From: Bdellovibrionales bacterium
GTDB taxonomy: Bacteria; Bdellovibrionota; Bdellovibrionia; Bdellovibrionales; JAMPXM01
Reading direction: 5' to 3'
DNA length: 64,000 nt
Assembly: GCA_005808505.1 (NCBI GenBank)
Contig: SYLX01000229.1
Span: forward strand, 1-64,000
A program made the position numbers and the translations under genes. This document shows positions 52,181-60,439 of the stretch, piece by piece; position 1 is the stretch's first letter, and each line of letters opens with the position of its first letter. Below the pieces are notes generated by a model, which worked only from the letters and a program-made list of their open reading frames with translations, did not search any database and had not been told where the DNA came from.

Positions 52181-52187
52181 GAGACGG

Positions 52188-52811
52188 ATGAAGGTAATGC
52201 ATTTTATCAAAACGGATCTTGGTAAGCTTGCTTTGCAGATGGTGATTACGCTCTTTGCGGCGACCGCATTCGCGGCCCCCGCGCCCCTGCCGCCGTCAGG
52301 TCCAGTTGGCTCTCCGACTTCGCGCCAACTCGAATCGGACTGGGAGCGTTTTGAAACGTTCTCAAAGAACAAAACAAGAAACGATTACCTCAACGGTTTA
52401 AGCTACATCATCAGCGGCTCTCTGGCTTATGTCGGCGGTCAGTTCGGCCAAAGTGCTTCGAACGATCAGATCGAAAAAGGGGTGTTCTCCGTTTTTCAAA
52501 CCATCGGAATCGCGAGTATCGGCTACGGTGCTTACACCTGGAAGGTTGGAGGCGATGACCGCCTCCTCTACGAAACTTTGCAAGAAGCTCCAGGTCTCGA
52601 CGAGCGCGATCGTGCCGCCATCGTTCGCAGCTATTTCTCTAGCCGCCGCGAACGGGAAAAGCGCGAACGCCTCGTCAAAGCGATCACTCACGGGATCATC
52701 GCGGCTCACAGTCTCTACACCGCAACTCAACAGACGAATGAGTCGATCAAAAACGCCTTCTTCTTTATCGGTGGCGTTAACGTGCTCGCAACCATCTCGT
52801 ACTCGTTCTAA
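52188..52811 (+). CDS. Exported small protein with hydrophobic segments
   Basis: 207 residues from the ATG at 52188 (alternative ATG at 52197). A signal peptide (KLALQMVITLFAATAFA-AP) precedes a Pro-rich linker (APLPPSGPVGSP). Two or three hydrophobic stretches follow (YIISGSLAYVGGQFGQS, FQTIGIASIGYGAYTW, HGIIAAHSLYTATQQ) alternating with a highly charged one (YFSSRREREKRERLVKAI). The pattern suggests a membrane or outer-membrane protein. Last gene of the four-gene operon; its stop overlaps the convergent gene by four bases. Confidence 0.7.
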   Translation: MKVMHFIKTDLGKLALQMVITLFAATAFAAPAPLPPSGPVGSPTSRQLESDWERFETFSKNKTRNDYLNGLSYIISGSLAYVGGQFGQSASNDQIEKGVFSVFQTIGIASIGYGAYTWKVGGDDRLLYETLQEAPGLDERDRAAIVRSYFSSRREREKRERLVKAITHGIIAAHSLYTATQQTNESIKNAFFFIGGVNVLATISYSF

Positions 52812-53491
52812 TGGCTGAGATCGCTGAACTCTAAGTAGATCTCTTTTACGCTGAACGATTCACCATGATCTATGCTTGTTAGCTGAGTCGCCGTCGTAGG
52901 CTCGTCTTTTCCGACTTCCTGAAGATTCAGCGAGACGGTTTTTGATTTCTGAAGTGCTTCCGTCAAAGCGCTTCCGGACGGCAAACTCGAGACTTTCAAG
53001 ACATGGTCGAAGTTGGGCTTCCGTCCGACAGGATGGAACAAGAAGACATCACTCCCTTGCCCGAAAATTACGTATTCGCCTCCGAATGTTGATTCGAGCT
53101 TGGGATTCAGCTTTTCGAAGTGCACGATCGACTTCACTTGAACTTGGATCTTAGCGATCTCGGTGCCACCTCTCTCGAAGTGACCTTTGTAGAGCGAGGC
53201 CTGAAACGAAGTTTTCCCTTTCAGAAGATCGGGGAGGACGAACGCCTCAGGTGCGAGAGTGAAGTAGACGCCGTCTTGTTGATTAGCTAAGTAAATACCC
53301 TTGGCCTTTTCACCTAGGTCGATTTCCAATATGACCTGATAATCGTGAGGATTATGGAACATCGGCAAGTGCGACGCATAGATCGTGTCGTGACCTACGA
53401 TGAGCATCCCGTGGACCGATGCGGGATCCAGTTTGGCCGAAGCCGTGGTACCGAGTAAGAGCGCAGATAGACTCATCATCAGTTTCAACAT
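52808..53491 (-). CDS. Exported hypothetical protein
   Basis: 227 residues, GAAGGAGG before the ATG at good spacing. A signal peptide (MLKLMMSLSALLLGTTASA) leads a mature domain that begins KLDPASVHGMLIVGHDTIYA and HLPMFHNPHDYQVILEIDLG. Such 'HG-x-L-x-x-G...YASHLPMF' segments recur in small exported proteins of Bdellovibrionota, but I cannot name a family. Divergent from the LysR gene across 93 bases that contain an operator-like palindrome, so it is a likely target of that regulator. Confidence 0.72.
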   Translation of the reverse strand: MLKLMMSLSALLLGTTASAKLDPASVHGMLIVGHDTIYASHLPMFHNPHDYQVILEIDLGEKAKGIYLANQQDGVYFTLAPEAFVLPDLLKGKTSFQASLYKGHFERGGTEIAKIQVQVKSIVHFEKLNPKLESTFGGEYVIFGQGSDVFLFHPVGRKPNFDHVLKVSSLPSGSALTEALQKSKTVSLNLQEVGKDEPTTATQLTSIDHGESFSVKEIYLEFSDLSH

Positions 53492-53540
53492 TGGAAACCT
53501 CCTTCAACGCCCGCACTTGTACGCAATACTCATCCATTAT

Positions 53541-53558
53541 TGAAATCGTTTGATTTCA
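53541..53558. promoter_or_regulatory. Palindrome TGAAATCgtttGATTTCA, probable LysR operator
   Basis: Seven-base perfect arms with a four-base centre, in an AT-rich 93-base gap between the divergent exported-protein gene and the LysR gene. It fits the T-N11-A box of LysR regulators. Immediately downstream, AATCGAT occurs twice (around 53565 and 53575), possibly a second half-site or the promoter. Confidence 0.65.
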
Positions 53559-53584
53559 TATATCAATCGATCTAATCGATAATC

Positions 53585-54454
53585 ATGAGTCTTTCATCGA
53601 TCCAGCTCGAAGCTTTTCTGGCCTTAGCGCAAACTCGGAACTTCACGAAAGCCGCCGAAAAGATCCACGTCACCCAGTCCGCCCTCTCGCAGCGGATTTT
53701 AAATTTAGAAGGTGAGCTTGCGACCACGCTTTTCATCCGTGATCGAGCTGGAGTCCAACTCACGGAAGTCGCGACCGAACTTCTTCGTTACTGTCAGATG
53801 AAAGAAAAACTTGAAGCAGACTTCCTCTCAAGGCTTCAAGCTCAAACTCAGAATGAACTCACGGGTGTCGTCAGGATCTCTGGTTTTTCTTCGGTCATGA
53901 ACTCCGTGGTACTCGCCTCACTCGCTGATCTTTTTTCCGATAACGCGCGTTTGGGGCTTGAGAGTTCTACGCGCGAGATGAATGAACTTCCAGATCTGCT
54001 CAAAAAGGGAGTCACGGATTTCATCGTTCTCGACCATAAACTGGATCGCGAAGAACTCGTGGCGGTCGACTTAGGTGAAGAGCGAAATGTCTTAGTCGAG
54101 AAAAAAGGCTATAAGGGTGGCGACGTCTTTCTCGATCACGACGAGAACGACCTCACAACTCTCCGTTACCTCAAGCTCGCTAAGAGGAAATCCGCTCGTA
54201 TCGAAAGACGCTATCTCGATGACATTCACGGATTACTCGAAGGAGTAAAGCTCGGATTAGGACGAGCCGTCGTGCCAATGCACTTGATCCGCAAGGCTGA
54301 TGGCATTCGCGTGATCGATCCCGAAGTAATCTTAAAGATTCCGGTTATCCTTCACTATTACCAACAGCCTTACTACTCAAAGTTGCATCAAAGCGTCACG
54401 CAGGCGCTCGAATCGCGAGCGCCCCGTCTGCTTCAATGTAAAGACAATCCTTGA
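53585..54454 (+). CDS. LysR-family transcriptional regulator
   Basis: 289 residues. The N-terminal winged HTH is LysR type: LEAFLALAQTRNFTKAAEKI, HVTQSALSQRILNLEGELAT and LFIRDRAGVQLTEVA. The C-terminal substrate-binding domain begins near residue 90 (GVVRISGFSSVMNSVVLASL). The effector is unknown. No ribosome-binding site precedes the ATG, so translation may be leaderless. It most likely controls the divergent gene 52808-53491 and itself. Its 3' end overlaps the convergent MBL gene by 22 bases. Confidence 0.92.
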   Translation: MSLSSIQLEAFLALAQTRNFTKAAEKIHVTQSALSQRILNLEGELATTLFIRDRAGVQLTEVATELLRYCQMKEKLEADFLSRLQAQTQNELTGVVRISGFSSVMNSVVLASLADLFSDNARLGLESSTREMNELPDLLKKGVTDFIVLDHKLDREELVAVDLGEERNVLVEKKGYKGGDVFLDHDENDLTTLRYLKLAKRKSARIERRYLDDIHGLLEGVKLGLGRAVVPMHLIRKADGIRVIDPEVILKIPVILHYYQQPYYSKLHQSVTQALESRAPRLLQCKDNP

Positions 54455-55347
54455 TCAGCGGGCTGAGGCTTGCGGCGAAGAAGCCCTGGGGTGAGTTCAG
54501 TCCCGTCTGACAAAAACTCGCTCATTGAGCGCGCAGCTTCAAACTCCTTGTGATCGTGCGCGCAGATGATCCGCACGTCATCACCGTGATCTCGCTTGAG
54601 CGCGCGAAGACGATCCTGATTCCAAAGGCGCGAACGACGATCGACTTCCATGGCCGTCTGGTAAGCGCGAAGACCTGGTGTGCAGTAGGGATTTTCGACT
54701 CTCATCTCGTCTCGGTAGAAGTAAGCATCACCTGCATGCAAGAGCCAACCGTCACCGGTGTCGACCGCGATGCCCGAGTGTCCAAACGTGTGACCCACTA
54801 ATGGCACAATTAAGATCTCGGGCGGGAGGCCCTCAAGATCGCGCACGCATTCAAAGCCAAACCAGTTCTCACCACCGACTTCGTACTTGTTCCAGAGTGA
54901 GGGCTTCGTCCACTGCTGCGGGCGGAAACGTAGTACATCCTTGATTGTCCTTGCGTACATGGCGTGGCGATATTCCTCAGCCAAGAGATGCACTTTCGCT
55001 TTTGGGAAATCGGTGATGCCGCCGGCGTGATCAAAATCAAGGTGAGTCAGAAGAATATGCCGAACGTCATCGCGTTTAAAACCGAGCCGCTCGATTTGTC
55101 GAGCCGCAGTCTCTTGCTCGCGAAGTTTGATGTTGTTCACGTAGTAGAAGAAATCACTGAGCCTTCGGTGCGGGTCACGGATGTCCTCGAGTCCGAATCC
55201 AGTATCGACGAGCACGAGCCCATCGTTGGTTTCGATCAGAAGGCAGTGGCACGTTAACGTGCAGGGCCCGAGGCCCGGCGTTGAGCCGTCCATCAGATGA
55301 CCGCCGATTGGACATTCTGTTCCGCAATTGATGTGGTGAATGCGCAT
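54433..55347 (-). CDS. MBL-fold hydrolase, lactonase (AiiA/AttM)-like
   Basis: 304 residues with GGAGA just upstream of the ATG. The fold begins MRIHHINCGTECPIGGHLMD and VLVDTGFGLEDI. The metal motif HxHxDH is LLTHLDFDHAGGITDF, followed by PLVGHTFGHSGIAVDTG, LLHAGDAYF and IICAHDH near the end. This arrangement, including the 'HxDxDH' reading, is typical of the N-acyl-homoserine-lactonase branch and related enzymes. A lactone substrate is possible but other MBL hydrolases share it. There is no signal peptide, so cytoplasmic. Confidence 0.85.
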   Translation of the reverse strand: MRIHHINCGTECPIGGHLMDGSTPGLGPCTLTCHCLLIETNDGLVLVDTGFGLEDIRDPHRRLSDFFYYVNNIKLREQETAARQIERLGFKRDDVRHILLTHLDFDHAGGITDFPKAKVHLLAEEYRHAMYARTIKDVLRFRPQQWTKPSLWNKYEVGGENWFGFECVRDLEGLPPEILIVPLVGHTFGHSGIAVDTGDGWLLHAGDAYFYRDEMRVENPYCTPGLRAYQTAMEVDRRSRLWNQDRLRALKRDHGDDVRIICAHDHKEFEAARSMSEFLSDGTELTPGLLRRKPQPADQGLSLH

Positions 55348-55581
55348 GAAGTCTCCTCTTTTCCGGAGACGAGTTTGCCACGTCCGGTCTGTGAGCCTTG
55401 TTTTGAGAAAAATGAGAATTTGTGCAGTTCACTGAAAATGAAATTCGGTTCGCCTTGGATCTAACGGCTTCCCTCCCACGGACGTCTCATTTTGGCCATC
55501 ACGACTGGAAAAAACCAACCAGAGGCGTAAAGTCCAACTCTCCAGATTCCGAACTTCAAGGTAGCGGAAAGGTCGAAGGAC

Positions 55582-56004
55582 ATGGCAAAAGCTGGTTTAA
55601 AGATCCTCATCGTTGACGATTTTGAGACGGTACGTCTTCTCTTCATTAAATGTCTTGGCGAGCTCGGTTACTCGACCGTCCACGAGGCGGATAATGGTGA
55701 AGATGCACTTCGCATGATTAAAGCGGCCTCGGATCAGAAGATCCCGTACGACTTGATCTTCTGCGATTGGAACATGCCTTTGATGAATGGCCTCGAGACT
55801 TTAGTGACTCTCCGAAAATGGGAGCGCAAGGGCGAGAGCCAGACGATTCCCTTTGTGATGGTCACGGCGAATTCCGATGAGAGCGCCGTCATCGATGCCA
55901 TGCGCGAAGGTGTTTCCGAATACCTCGTTAAGCCGTTTGATGCGGGAAGCCTGCAAAAAACGATTGAGCGTGTGCTCAACCGACTAACTCAGCACGTAGC
56001 TTAA
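55582..56004 (+). CDS. Single-domain response regulator (CheY-like)
   Basis: 140 residues, just a receiver domain with no output domain. The phosphorylation site is Asp in IFCDWNMPLMNGLE; the acidic pair is VDDFE; switch residues are VMVTANSD and the Lys in YLVKPFDA. It receives phosphate from a histidine kinase, possibly the orphan sensor kinase at 25405, although distance gives no support for that. AAGGA precedes the ATG closely. Likely a chemotaxis- or relay-type regulator. Confidence 0.9.
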   Translation: MAKAGLKILIVDDFETVRLLFIKCLGELGYSTVHEADNGEDALRMIKAASDQKIPYDLIFCDWNMPLMNGLETLVTLRKWERKGESQTIPFVMVTANSDESAVIDAMREGVSEYLVKPFDAGSLQKTIERVLNRLTQHVA

Positions 56005-56025
56005 TTCCAACCGTTCGATCTTGAG

Positions 56026-56748
56026 TTGCGACGCCTGCGCGAAAATGTCATAACGGCGCCGTTGAAACCATTATCTCAATCGACAACTCAGAATTTTCCG
56101 CGCATCGATGATTCGCCCGACCGCAAGTTTACCTATCGGTACGCGCAGCCGGAAGCGTATCACTTCTGTCAGGACTCGATCCTATTTCCGCTGTTTGTAG
56201 CCACTCGGGTGCGGTCCGCCGGAGCTTCTCCGGCCTCAGCTCTCGATCTTTGCGCCGGTTGCGGCGTGATCGGATTTGAACTCGCGCATCACCTGTCGAG
56301 CGTTGCGACCTGCGATTTTGTCGAAATTCAGGATGTGTTTCGACCGTATTTCGAGCGAAATCTCGAGATCACGGGTCGCTCAGCGAACGACTTTCGATTT
56401 TTACAAACCAACTACGTGACGTTGCTCACTCCAGAATACGCAGACCGCTACGATGTCATCGTCGCGAACCCGCCGTATTTTTTTCCGAATGAAGGCAAGC
56501 TGTCCCCGTCTGAAGTGAAAAACCGTTGTCGCTTCTTTCTCGATAGCGACCTGCAAACTTTGCTGCGTGTAATCCTTCACGCCCTCAAACTCAAAGGCGA
56601 AGCGTACCTGCTTGCAAAACCCGGCGAGAAACACGGCCGCGATTCGATCGGCGAGATTTCGAGTTTTGTAGCCGAGCTTGGCGCAACTTGCGAGATCGTC
56701 GCCGACATCCGAGGGACTTACGCGCTGCTATTGACGAAGCAACTTTAG
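56026..56748 (+). CDS. tRNA1(Val) N6-methyltransferase-like (TrmN6 family)
   Basis: 240 residues from a TTG at 56026; the true start may lie up to 40 codons later because the first 38 residues are unusual for the family. SAM motif I is ALDLCAGCGVIGFELAHHL; the amino-methyltransferase motif IV is VIVANPPYFFPNEGK, where NPPY binds the target adenine. Motif YRYAQPEAYHFCQDSILFPL is the family N-terminal anchor. The enzyme methylates a tRNA adenine at N6, or a similar substrate. Follows the cheY-like gene by 21 bases but is probably its own unit. Confidence 0.82.
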   Translation: MRRLRENVITAPLKPLSQSTTQNFPRIDDSPDRKFTYRYAQPEAYHFCQDSILFPLFVATRVRSAGASPASALDLCAGCGVIGFELAHHLSSVATCDFVEIQDVFRPYFERNLEITGRSANDFRFLQTNYVTLLTPEYADRYDVIVANPPYFFPNEGKLSPSEVKNRCRFFLDSDLQTLLRVILHALKLKGEAYLLAKPGEKHGRDSIGEISSFVAELGATCEIVADIRGTYALLLTKQL

Positions 56749-56843
56749 AGCTGCTCCATGCGTTTCAGGGAACAGCTTTGCATGGAGATCAATTCCCCTC
56801 AGAAACCCGTGTAAGTTCGGCCCTGCACAGTCCCGCTATACTC

Positions 56844-57362
56844 TCAAGCAACGTTGCAGGTAGAAGTCGTCACGCTCCCCGTGAGTTGACCATTCTTGAT
56901 CGCGATATTCCCGGTAAAGCCTGACACACTTCCGACGTTTCCGTTGACGACGTTGATGTTGCTTCCCGTATTTGTAGTGGAGGAAGAAACACTCGCGATA
57001 CTCGGACCGCAGACCTGCAGATTTCCGGTGAACGATCCGGAGACCGTCACGGAGCCGGTTCCGGTGATCCAAATATTCCCGTATCCTCCAGCAACGGTCG
57101 TTGAGCCGCCCGAGAGCGTATAGGTGTTGTTCACAGGAGATGAAGACGTGCCGGCATTAATTGTCGTCGGAGCCGCACCCATCGCATTTCCTGAGGACGA
57201 GGATGAACACAGCGTTTGGGCCGAATTAATGAGTGATTGTGCAGCCGCTTGAGTCATCGCCGTAAATGAAGGTGTAACTTGGTTCCCACCGTTTGAACTG
57301 CTGCAGCCGACCATTGCCGCACTCATGAACGCCACGAAAGAAAACTGCACGCTTGTGTTCAC
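56844..57362 (-). CDS. Lipoprotein with Gly/Ser/Thr-rich repeats
   Basis: About 172 residues from the GTG at 57362, where GGAG lies six bases upstream and a lipobox (FMSAAMVGC) gives an acylated Cys at 20; an ATG at 57413 would add 17 residues. The mature chain is low-complexity: TPSFTAMTQAAAQSLINSAQ, then repeats such as TYTLSGGSTTVAGG, GNIWITGTGSVTVSGSFTGN and NVGSVSGFTGNIAIKNGQL. The TG/SVxVSGxFTGN rhythm suggests a short parallel beta-helix. Cell-surface location is plausible. No family recognised. Confidence 0.65.
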   Translation of the reverse strand: MNTSVQFSFVAFMSAAMVGCSSSNGGNQVTPSFTAMTQAAAQSLINSAQTLCSSSSSGNAMGAAPTTINAGTSSSPVNNTYTLSGGSTTVAGGYGNIWITGTGSVTVSGSFTGNLQVCGPSIASVSSSTTNTGSNINVVNGNVGSVSGFTGNIAIKNGQLTGSVTTSTCNVA

Positions 57363-57495
57363 TACTAACTCCACTCGACGATGATTTGGATTGGGGAAAT
57401 CTTTCACCTCCATTCTACAAAGAATTCGACCTTCCGCACGATTGTTCTGGTCTAGAAAATCAGTTTAGGAAGGCTTAAAATTGACCGAGCTCCTT

Positions 57496-58542
57496 TTAAG
57501 TTTCCTTTTCGATTAAACAGACATCCCCGAATTCATGCCAGAGGTAGCCTCGCGCTTTCGCCTCAGCGTAGGCTTGGTTCAACTTTCTCTCGGCGATAAA
57601 AGCATGCAGTAAACTCAAGTGACTAGCGCCTGCTTCGTGGAGTCCTGTGAGAATCCCATCGACCACCCCTAACTTCGTTTCCGGCGTGATCTTGAGGTTC
57701 GAGATGAACTCGGCATCGACAGGTGTCCCATGGGCTCTTCCTCCCCACGTCTCAAGCGCGCGTGTGACACCTGTTCCGATTGCCCACACTTTCTTCCCTC
57801 CGCTTCGTGCTTTCAGGATCGCTCGCTGAGTTTCGTGCGGAATTCGCGACCGCTCCGGAAAAGGAAGTCGTCGATTGATCGCGCGATCACCCGTATCCGA
57901 AACTCCCGTTGCGTGGGTGAGGCTCACAATGTGAACCCCTTTGTTGAGAAGTCGAAAGACGAGCTCCCAACTCAGCGGGAAGGCAGCTGACGGAGGCTCA
58001 AGCGCTACTGGAGGACCTGAGAAGATCGTTTGTTGATCCCAAGAATGAAGATCCTCTTTCAAATACGAATATTGAATCGGTCTTCCGCTGCGGTAGATGG
58101 CCTGCCAAAGCGGTACATCCTTCGGTTCAAGCTTCACATCGACAAGACGATCCGAAATATCTTGATGCACTCGCGTGACGATCGCCTTCAAGAAATCACC
58201 GAGAAACAATTGATCTCCAGCTATGAGCTTCGGTGCTGGCGCGCGCTTTTCAGTCGGAGTTCGCCAATCGCCTTCGCCGAAAACCACCACGCGCCATTCG
58301 CGTTCATTCTTCAAGTTCATCAAGAGGCGAATTTCGATCGATGCACCCGTTCCCGCGTGCATCCCGCGAAAACTCGCCGGCAAAGTTGCGGCATCGTTCA
58401 CGACGACGACGTCTTCCGAAGAAATGTACGACGTAAGATCCAGTACCTGCGCGTGTTCGATCGATTCATTCACGACGAGAAGTTTCGTGCTTCGCTCGGC
58501 GCGCTCCCTGGCTTCTGAAAGCGGAGTTGCGACTGAATTCAT
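57496..58542 (-). CDS. QueA-like S-adenosylmethionine:tRNA ribosyltransferase-isomerase-domain protein
   Basis: 348 residues. It carries the queuosine-synthesis fold: VVVVNDAATLPASFRGMHAG, RPIQYSYLKEDLHSWDQQTI, ALEPPSAAFPLSWELVFRLL, SLTHATGVSDTGD, VWAIGTGVTRALETWGG, and HAFIAERKLNQAYAEA. The middle motifs match a QueA-like branch. In true QueA the segment before the substrate loop reads differently, so tRNA epoxyqueuosine synthesis is not certain. No tgt or queG is adjacent. Its start overlaps the SDR stop by four bases, forming a two-gene operon. Confidence 0.82.
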   Translation of the reverse strand: MNSVATPLSEARERAERSTKLLVVNESIEHAQVLDLTSYISSEDVVVVNDAATLPASFRGMHAGTGASIEIRLLMNLKNEREWRVVVFGEGDWRTPTEKRAPAPKLIAGDQLFLGDFLKAIVTRVHQDISDRLVDVKLEPKDVPLWQAIYRSGRPIQYSYLKEDLHSWDQQTIFSGPPVALEPPSAAFPLSWELVFRLLNKGVHIVSLTHATGVSDTGDRAINRRLPFPERSRIPHETQRAILKARSGGKKVWAIGTGVTRALETWGGRAHGTPVDAEFISNLKITPETKLGVVDGILTGLHEAGASHLSLLHAFIAERKLNQAYAEAKARGYLWHEFGDVCLIEKET

Positions 58543-59228
58543 ACGGCCTTCCTTTGTCCGCTATCGGGTTGCTGCGCGATCCACGCTAGAACATCTTTTG
58601 CCGAGCTTTGCGGGTCCTTGAGTCGGCTGAAGTCCGCATCGGGAACCGCTTGCCGATGCAGAGGTGTCGCCATATCTCCGGGATCAATCGATAAAAGACT
58701 GACGCCGCGACTTCGCACTTCCTCGGCCCAAATTCTGGTCAAATGATCGAGAGAAGCTTTCGAAGCTCCGTAAGCACCCCATTTCGCATAAGCATTCACC
58801 GCAGCGTCACTCGAGATGTTGATGATCGTCCCGGATCCTTGCAGGAGTAGTGACGGCATCACCGCTTTGATCAGACGAAATGCGGCGACAACATTTGTTT
58901 GCAGAGCGATTTCTAAACTTTCGCAATCTGTATCCAGAAGGAGCTGCAAACGATCAGGCCCCAGTGAGCTTGCGTTGTTTACGAGGTAATCAATGCGACC
59001 GAGCTGCGCGAACGCTTGGCCCGCGATTTTGTAGGTGTCTTCTTTATTGGCCACATCACCCGCGATCGCGACGGCTCCCGTTTTCTGGGCGGCCTCGAAG
59101 AGCGAGCGTTCATTTCGCGCGACAATCGCAACCTTGGCGCCTTGAGCGCTCAAATTTTCGGCAAGAGCGAAACCGAGACCGGATGAGCCGCCGGTAATGA
59201 GCCAATTTGTGTTCGAGAATGAGTTCAT
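58539..59228 (-). CDS. Short-chain dehydrogenase/reductase
   Basis: 229 residues from the ATG at 59228 (AAAGG nine bases upstream; a longer in-frame start at 59312 has no support). The cofactor motif LITGGSSGLGFALAENL, the NNASSLG segment and the catalytic INISSDAA...YGASKASLDHL (Ser, then Tyr-x-x-x-Lys) are complete. The substrate is unknown. Overlaps the QueA-like gene by four bases, and is divergent from the XRE-cupin regulator. Confidence 0.88.
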   Translation of the reverse strand: MNSFSNTNWLITGGSSGLGFALAENLSAQGAKVAIVARNERSLFEAAQKTGAVAIAGDVANKEDTYKIAGQAFAQLGRIDYLVNNASSLGPDRLQLLLDTDCESLEIALQTNVVAAFRLIKAVMPSLLLQGSGTIINISSDAAVNAYAKWGAYGASKASLDHLTRIWAEEVRSRGVSLLSIDPGDMATPLHRQAVPDADFSRLKDPQSSAKDVLAWIAQQPDSGQRKAV

Positions 59229-59293
59229 AGAACTAAACCTTTCAAGTAAACCCCCTGCTTCGATGCAGGCGTACTCCCAAGATAAAGCCTTTG

Positions 59294-59304
59294 GACAACT
59301 TGTC
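59294..59304. promoter_or_regulatory. Palindrome GACAACTTGTC, candidate operator
   Basis: Five-base arms around one C in the 101-base gap between the SDR gene (start 59228) and the XRE-cupin gene (start 59330). It lies 26-36 bases before the regulator's ATG. GGCTAAT occurs twice nearby (about 59313 and 59334). A site for the adjacent XRE regulator is plausible. Confidence 0.45.
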
Positions 59305-59329
59305 GTCCTCACGGCTAATATATTGACCT

Positions 59330-59902
59330 ATGGCTAATGAGTTAGATTCAGTCTCAAAACATTTGGCTCAAAATATCGAGTCTCTCCGAAAGAAGCGTCA
59401 GCTCACACAAGCCCAGCTTTCTCGGCAAGCGGGGCTTCCGCGTTCGACTCTTACCTACTTAGAATCCGGCGAAGGAAATCCAAGCCTTCTCAACTTAGTG
59501 AAAATCGCGGGCGCACTTCAGGTTTCGATTGAGGAGCTTCTCGCCGCTCCTCGAGCCTCGTATACACTTGTAAAAGCTGAGGATGTCGTCACCTCCGTCC
59601 GCGGCCAGGGTGGCGTGAGAGTCTTCAACCTTCTTCCCGACCCGATCCCTGGAATGCACTTCGATCGCATGGAGCTTGAGGCCGGTGCCCGCATGCCGGG
59701 CGTACCGCACGTCAATGGGACAAAAGAGTACATGCTCTGTCTCACCGGAGAGATCACGGTAAAGCTAGCGGCCGGGACTTTTCGTGTTGGCAAAGGCGAT
59801 GTTTTCGCGTTTCCTGGAGATCAGCCGCACTCGTACCAAAATTCCGGCAACGGAAAAGCGGTCGGAGTCAGCGTCGTGGTCATCGCGCCTGCGGGGTTGT
59901 GA
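59330..59902 (+). CDS. XRE-family regulator with C-terminal cupin
   Basis: 190 residues. The N-terminal HTH reads RKKRQLTQAQLSRQAGLPRS, then TLTYLESGEGNPSLLNLVKI, of the PuuR/SutR type. A linker leads to a cupin barrel with MHFDRMELEAGARMPGVPHV, GTKEYMLCLTGEITVKLAAG and VFAFPGDQPHSYQNSGN. Such proteins bind a small ligand in the cupin and repress or activate nearby genes. The divergent SDR-QueA-like pair is the expected target. It is 38 bases from the Nudix gene, which may be cotranscribed. Confidence 0.9.
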   Translation: MANELDSVSKHLAQNIESLRKKRQLTQAQLSRQAGLPRSTLTYLESGEGNPSLLNLVKIAGALQVSIEELLAAPRASYTLVKAEDVVTSVRGQGGVRVFNLLPDPIPGMHFDRMELEAGARMPGVPHVNGTKEYMLCLTGEITVKLAAGTFRVGKGDVFAFPGDQPHSYQNSGNGKAVGVSVVVIAPAGL

Positions 59903-59939
59903 CTGGGATTTCGAACACAGATAGAAGTGGGAGGGCGAA

Positions 59940-60437
59940 ATGACAAAGAAGATCGCAAGTCGCCCCTCCTCGCCGCAAAGACCGCCCCCTAAACAAAAGA
60001 AGTTGTCTTCGGGCATTGTTCCTATTTATCGGCCCCCGATTCACCAACCGGATGCCGCAAACGACTTCAAAGAAGATCTCTTTCTTCTCCTTCGCTGCTA
60101 CAATTACTGGGATTTTCCAAAAGGTGGCGTTGATCTCGGCGAAACGCCGTTGCAAGCAGCGCTTCGCGAACTCCAAGAAGAAACCGCAATCACAAAAGCT
60201 AATTTAGTTTGGGGAGAAGAGTTTCGAGAAACGGCGGTCTACGCCGGAGGGAAAGTCGCTCGCTACTACGTGGGTCTCGTCGACACTCTCGACGTTGTTC
60301 TTCTCGACAATCCGCTTTTAGGGCGCCCCGAGCATCACGAGTTTCGGTGGGTCACATATAAAAATGCCCGATCGCTGTTAGGCGATCGGGTCAGAGAGAT
60401 CCTAGACTGGGCTCACGAACTCACGCGTGGTGGTTAG
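59940..60437 (+). CDS. Nudix hydrolase
   Basis: 165 residues. The Nudix box is complete: GGVDLGETPLQAALRELQEE followed by TAI (GX5EX7REUXEEXGU pattern with U as A/I). The N-terminal 30 residues are basic and Pro-rich. The end has ARYYVGLVDTLDVVLL and HHEFRWVTYKNARSLL, where aromatic residues shape the substrate pocket. The likely reaction is hydrolysis of a nucleoside diphosphate linked to another moiety; Ap4A-type hydrolases look like this. A perfect 9-bp hairpin in the coding region (60367-60390) is noted but has no obvious role. Confidence 0.88.
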   Translation: MTKKIASRPSSPQRPPPKQKKLSSGIVPIYRPPIHQPDAANDFKEDLFLLLRCYNYWDFPKGGVDLGETPLQAALRELQEETAITKANLVWGEEFRETAVYAGGKVARYYVGLVDTLDVVLLDNPLLGRPEHHEFRWVTYKNARSLLGDRVREILDWAHELTRGG

Positions 60438-60439
60438 GC

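Noticed and set aside
60367-60390. Perfect 9-bp hairpin inside the Nudix gene
   Set aside because: Within coding sequence, no U-run and built from common GATCG words; probably chance.
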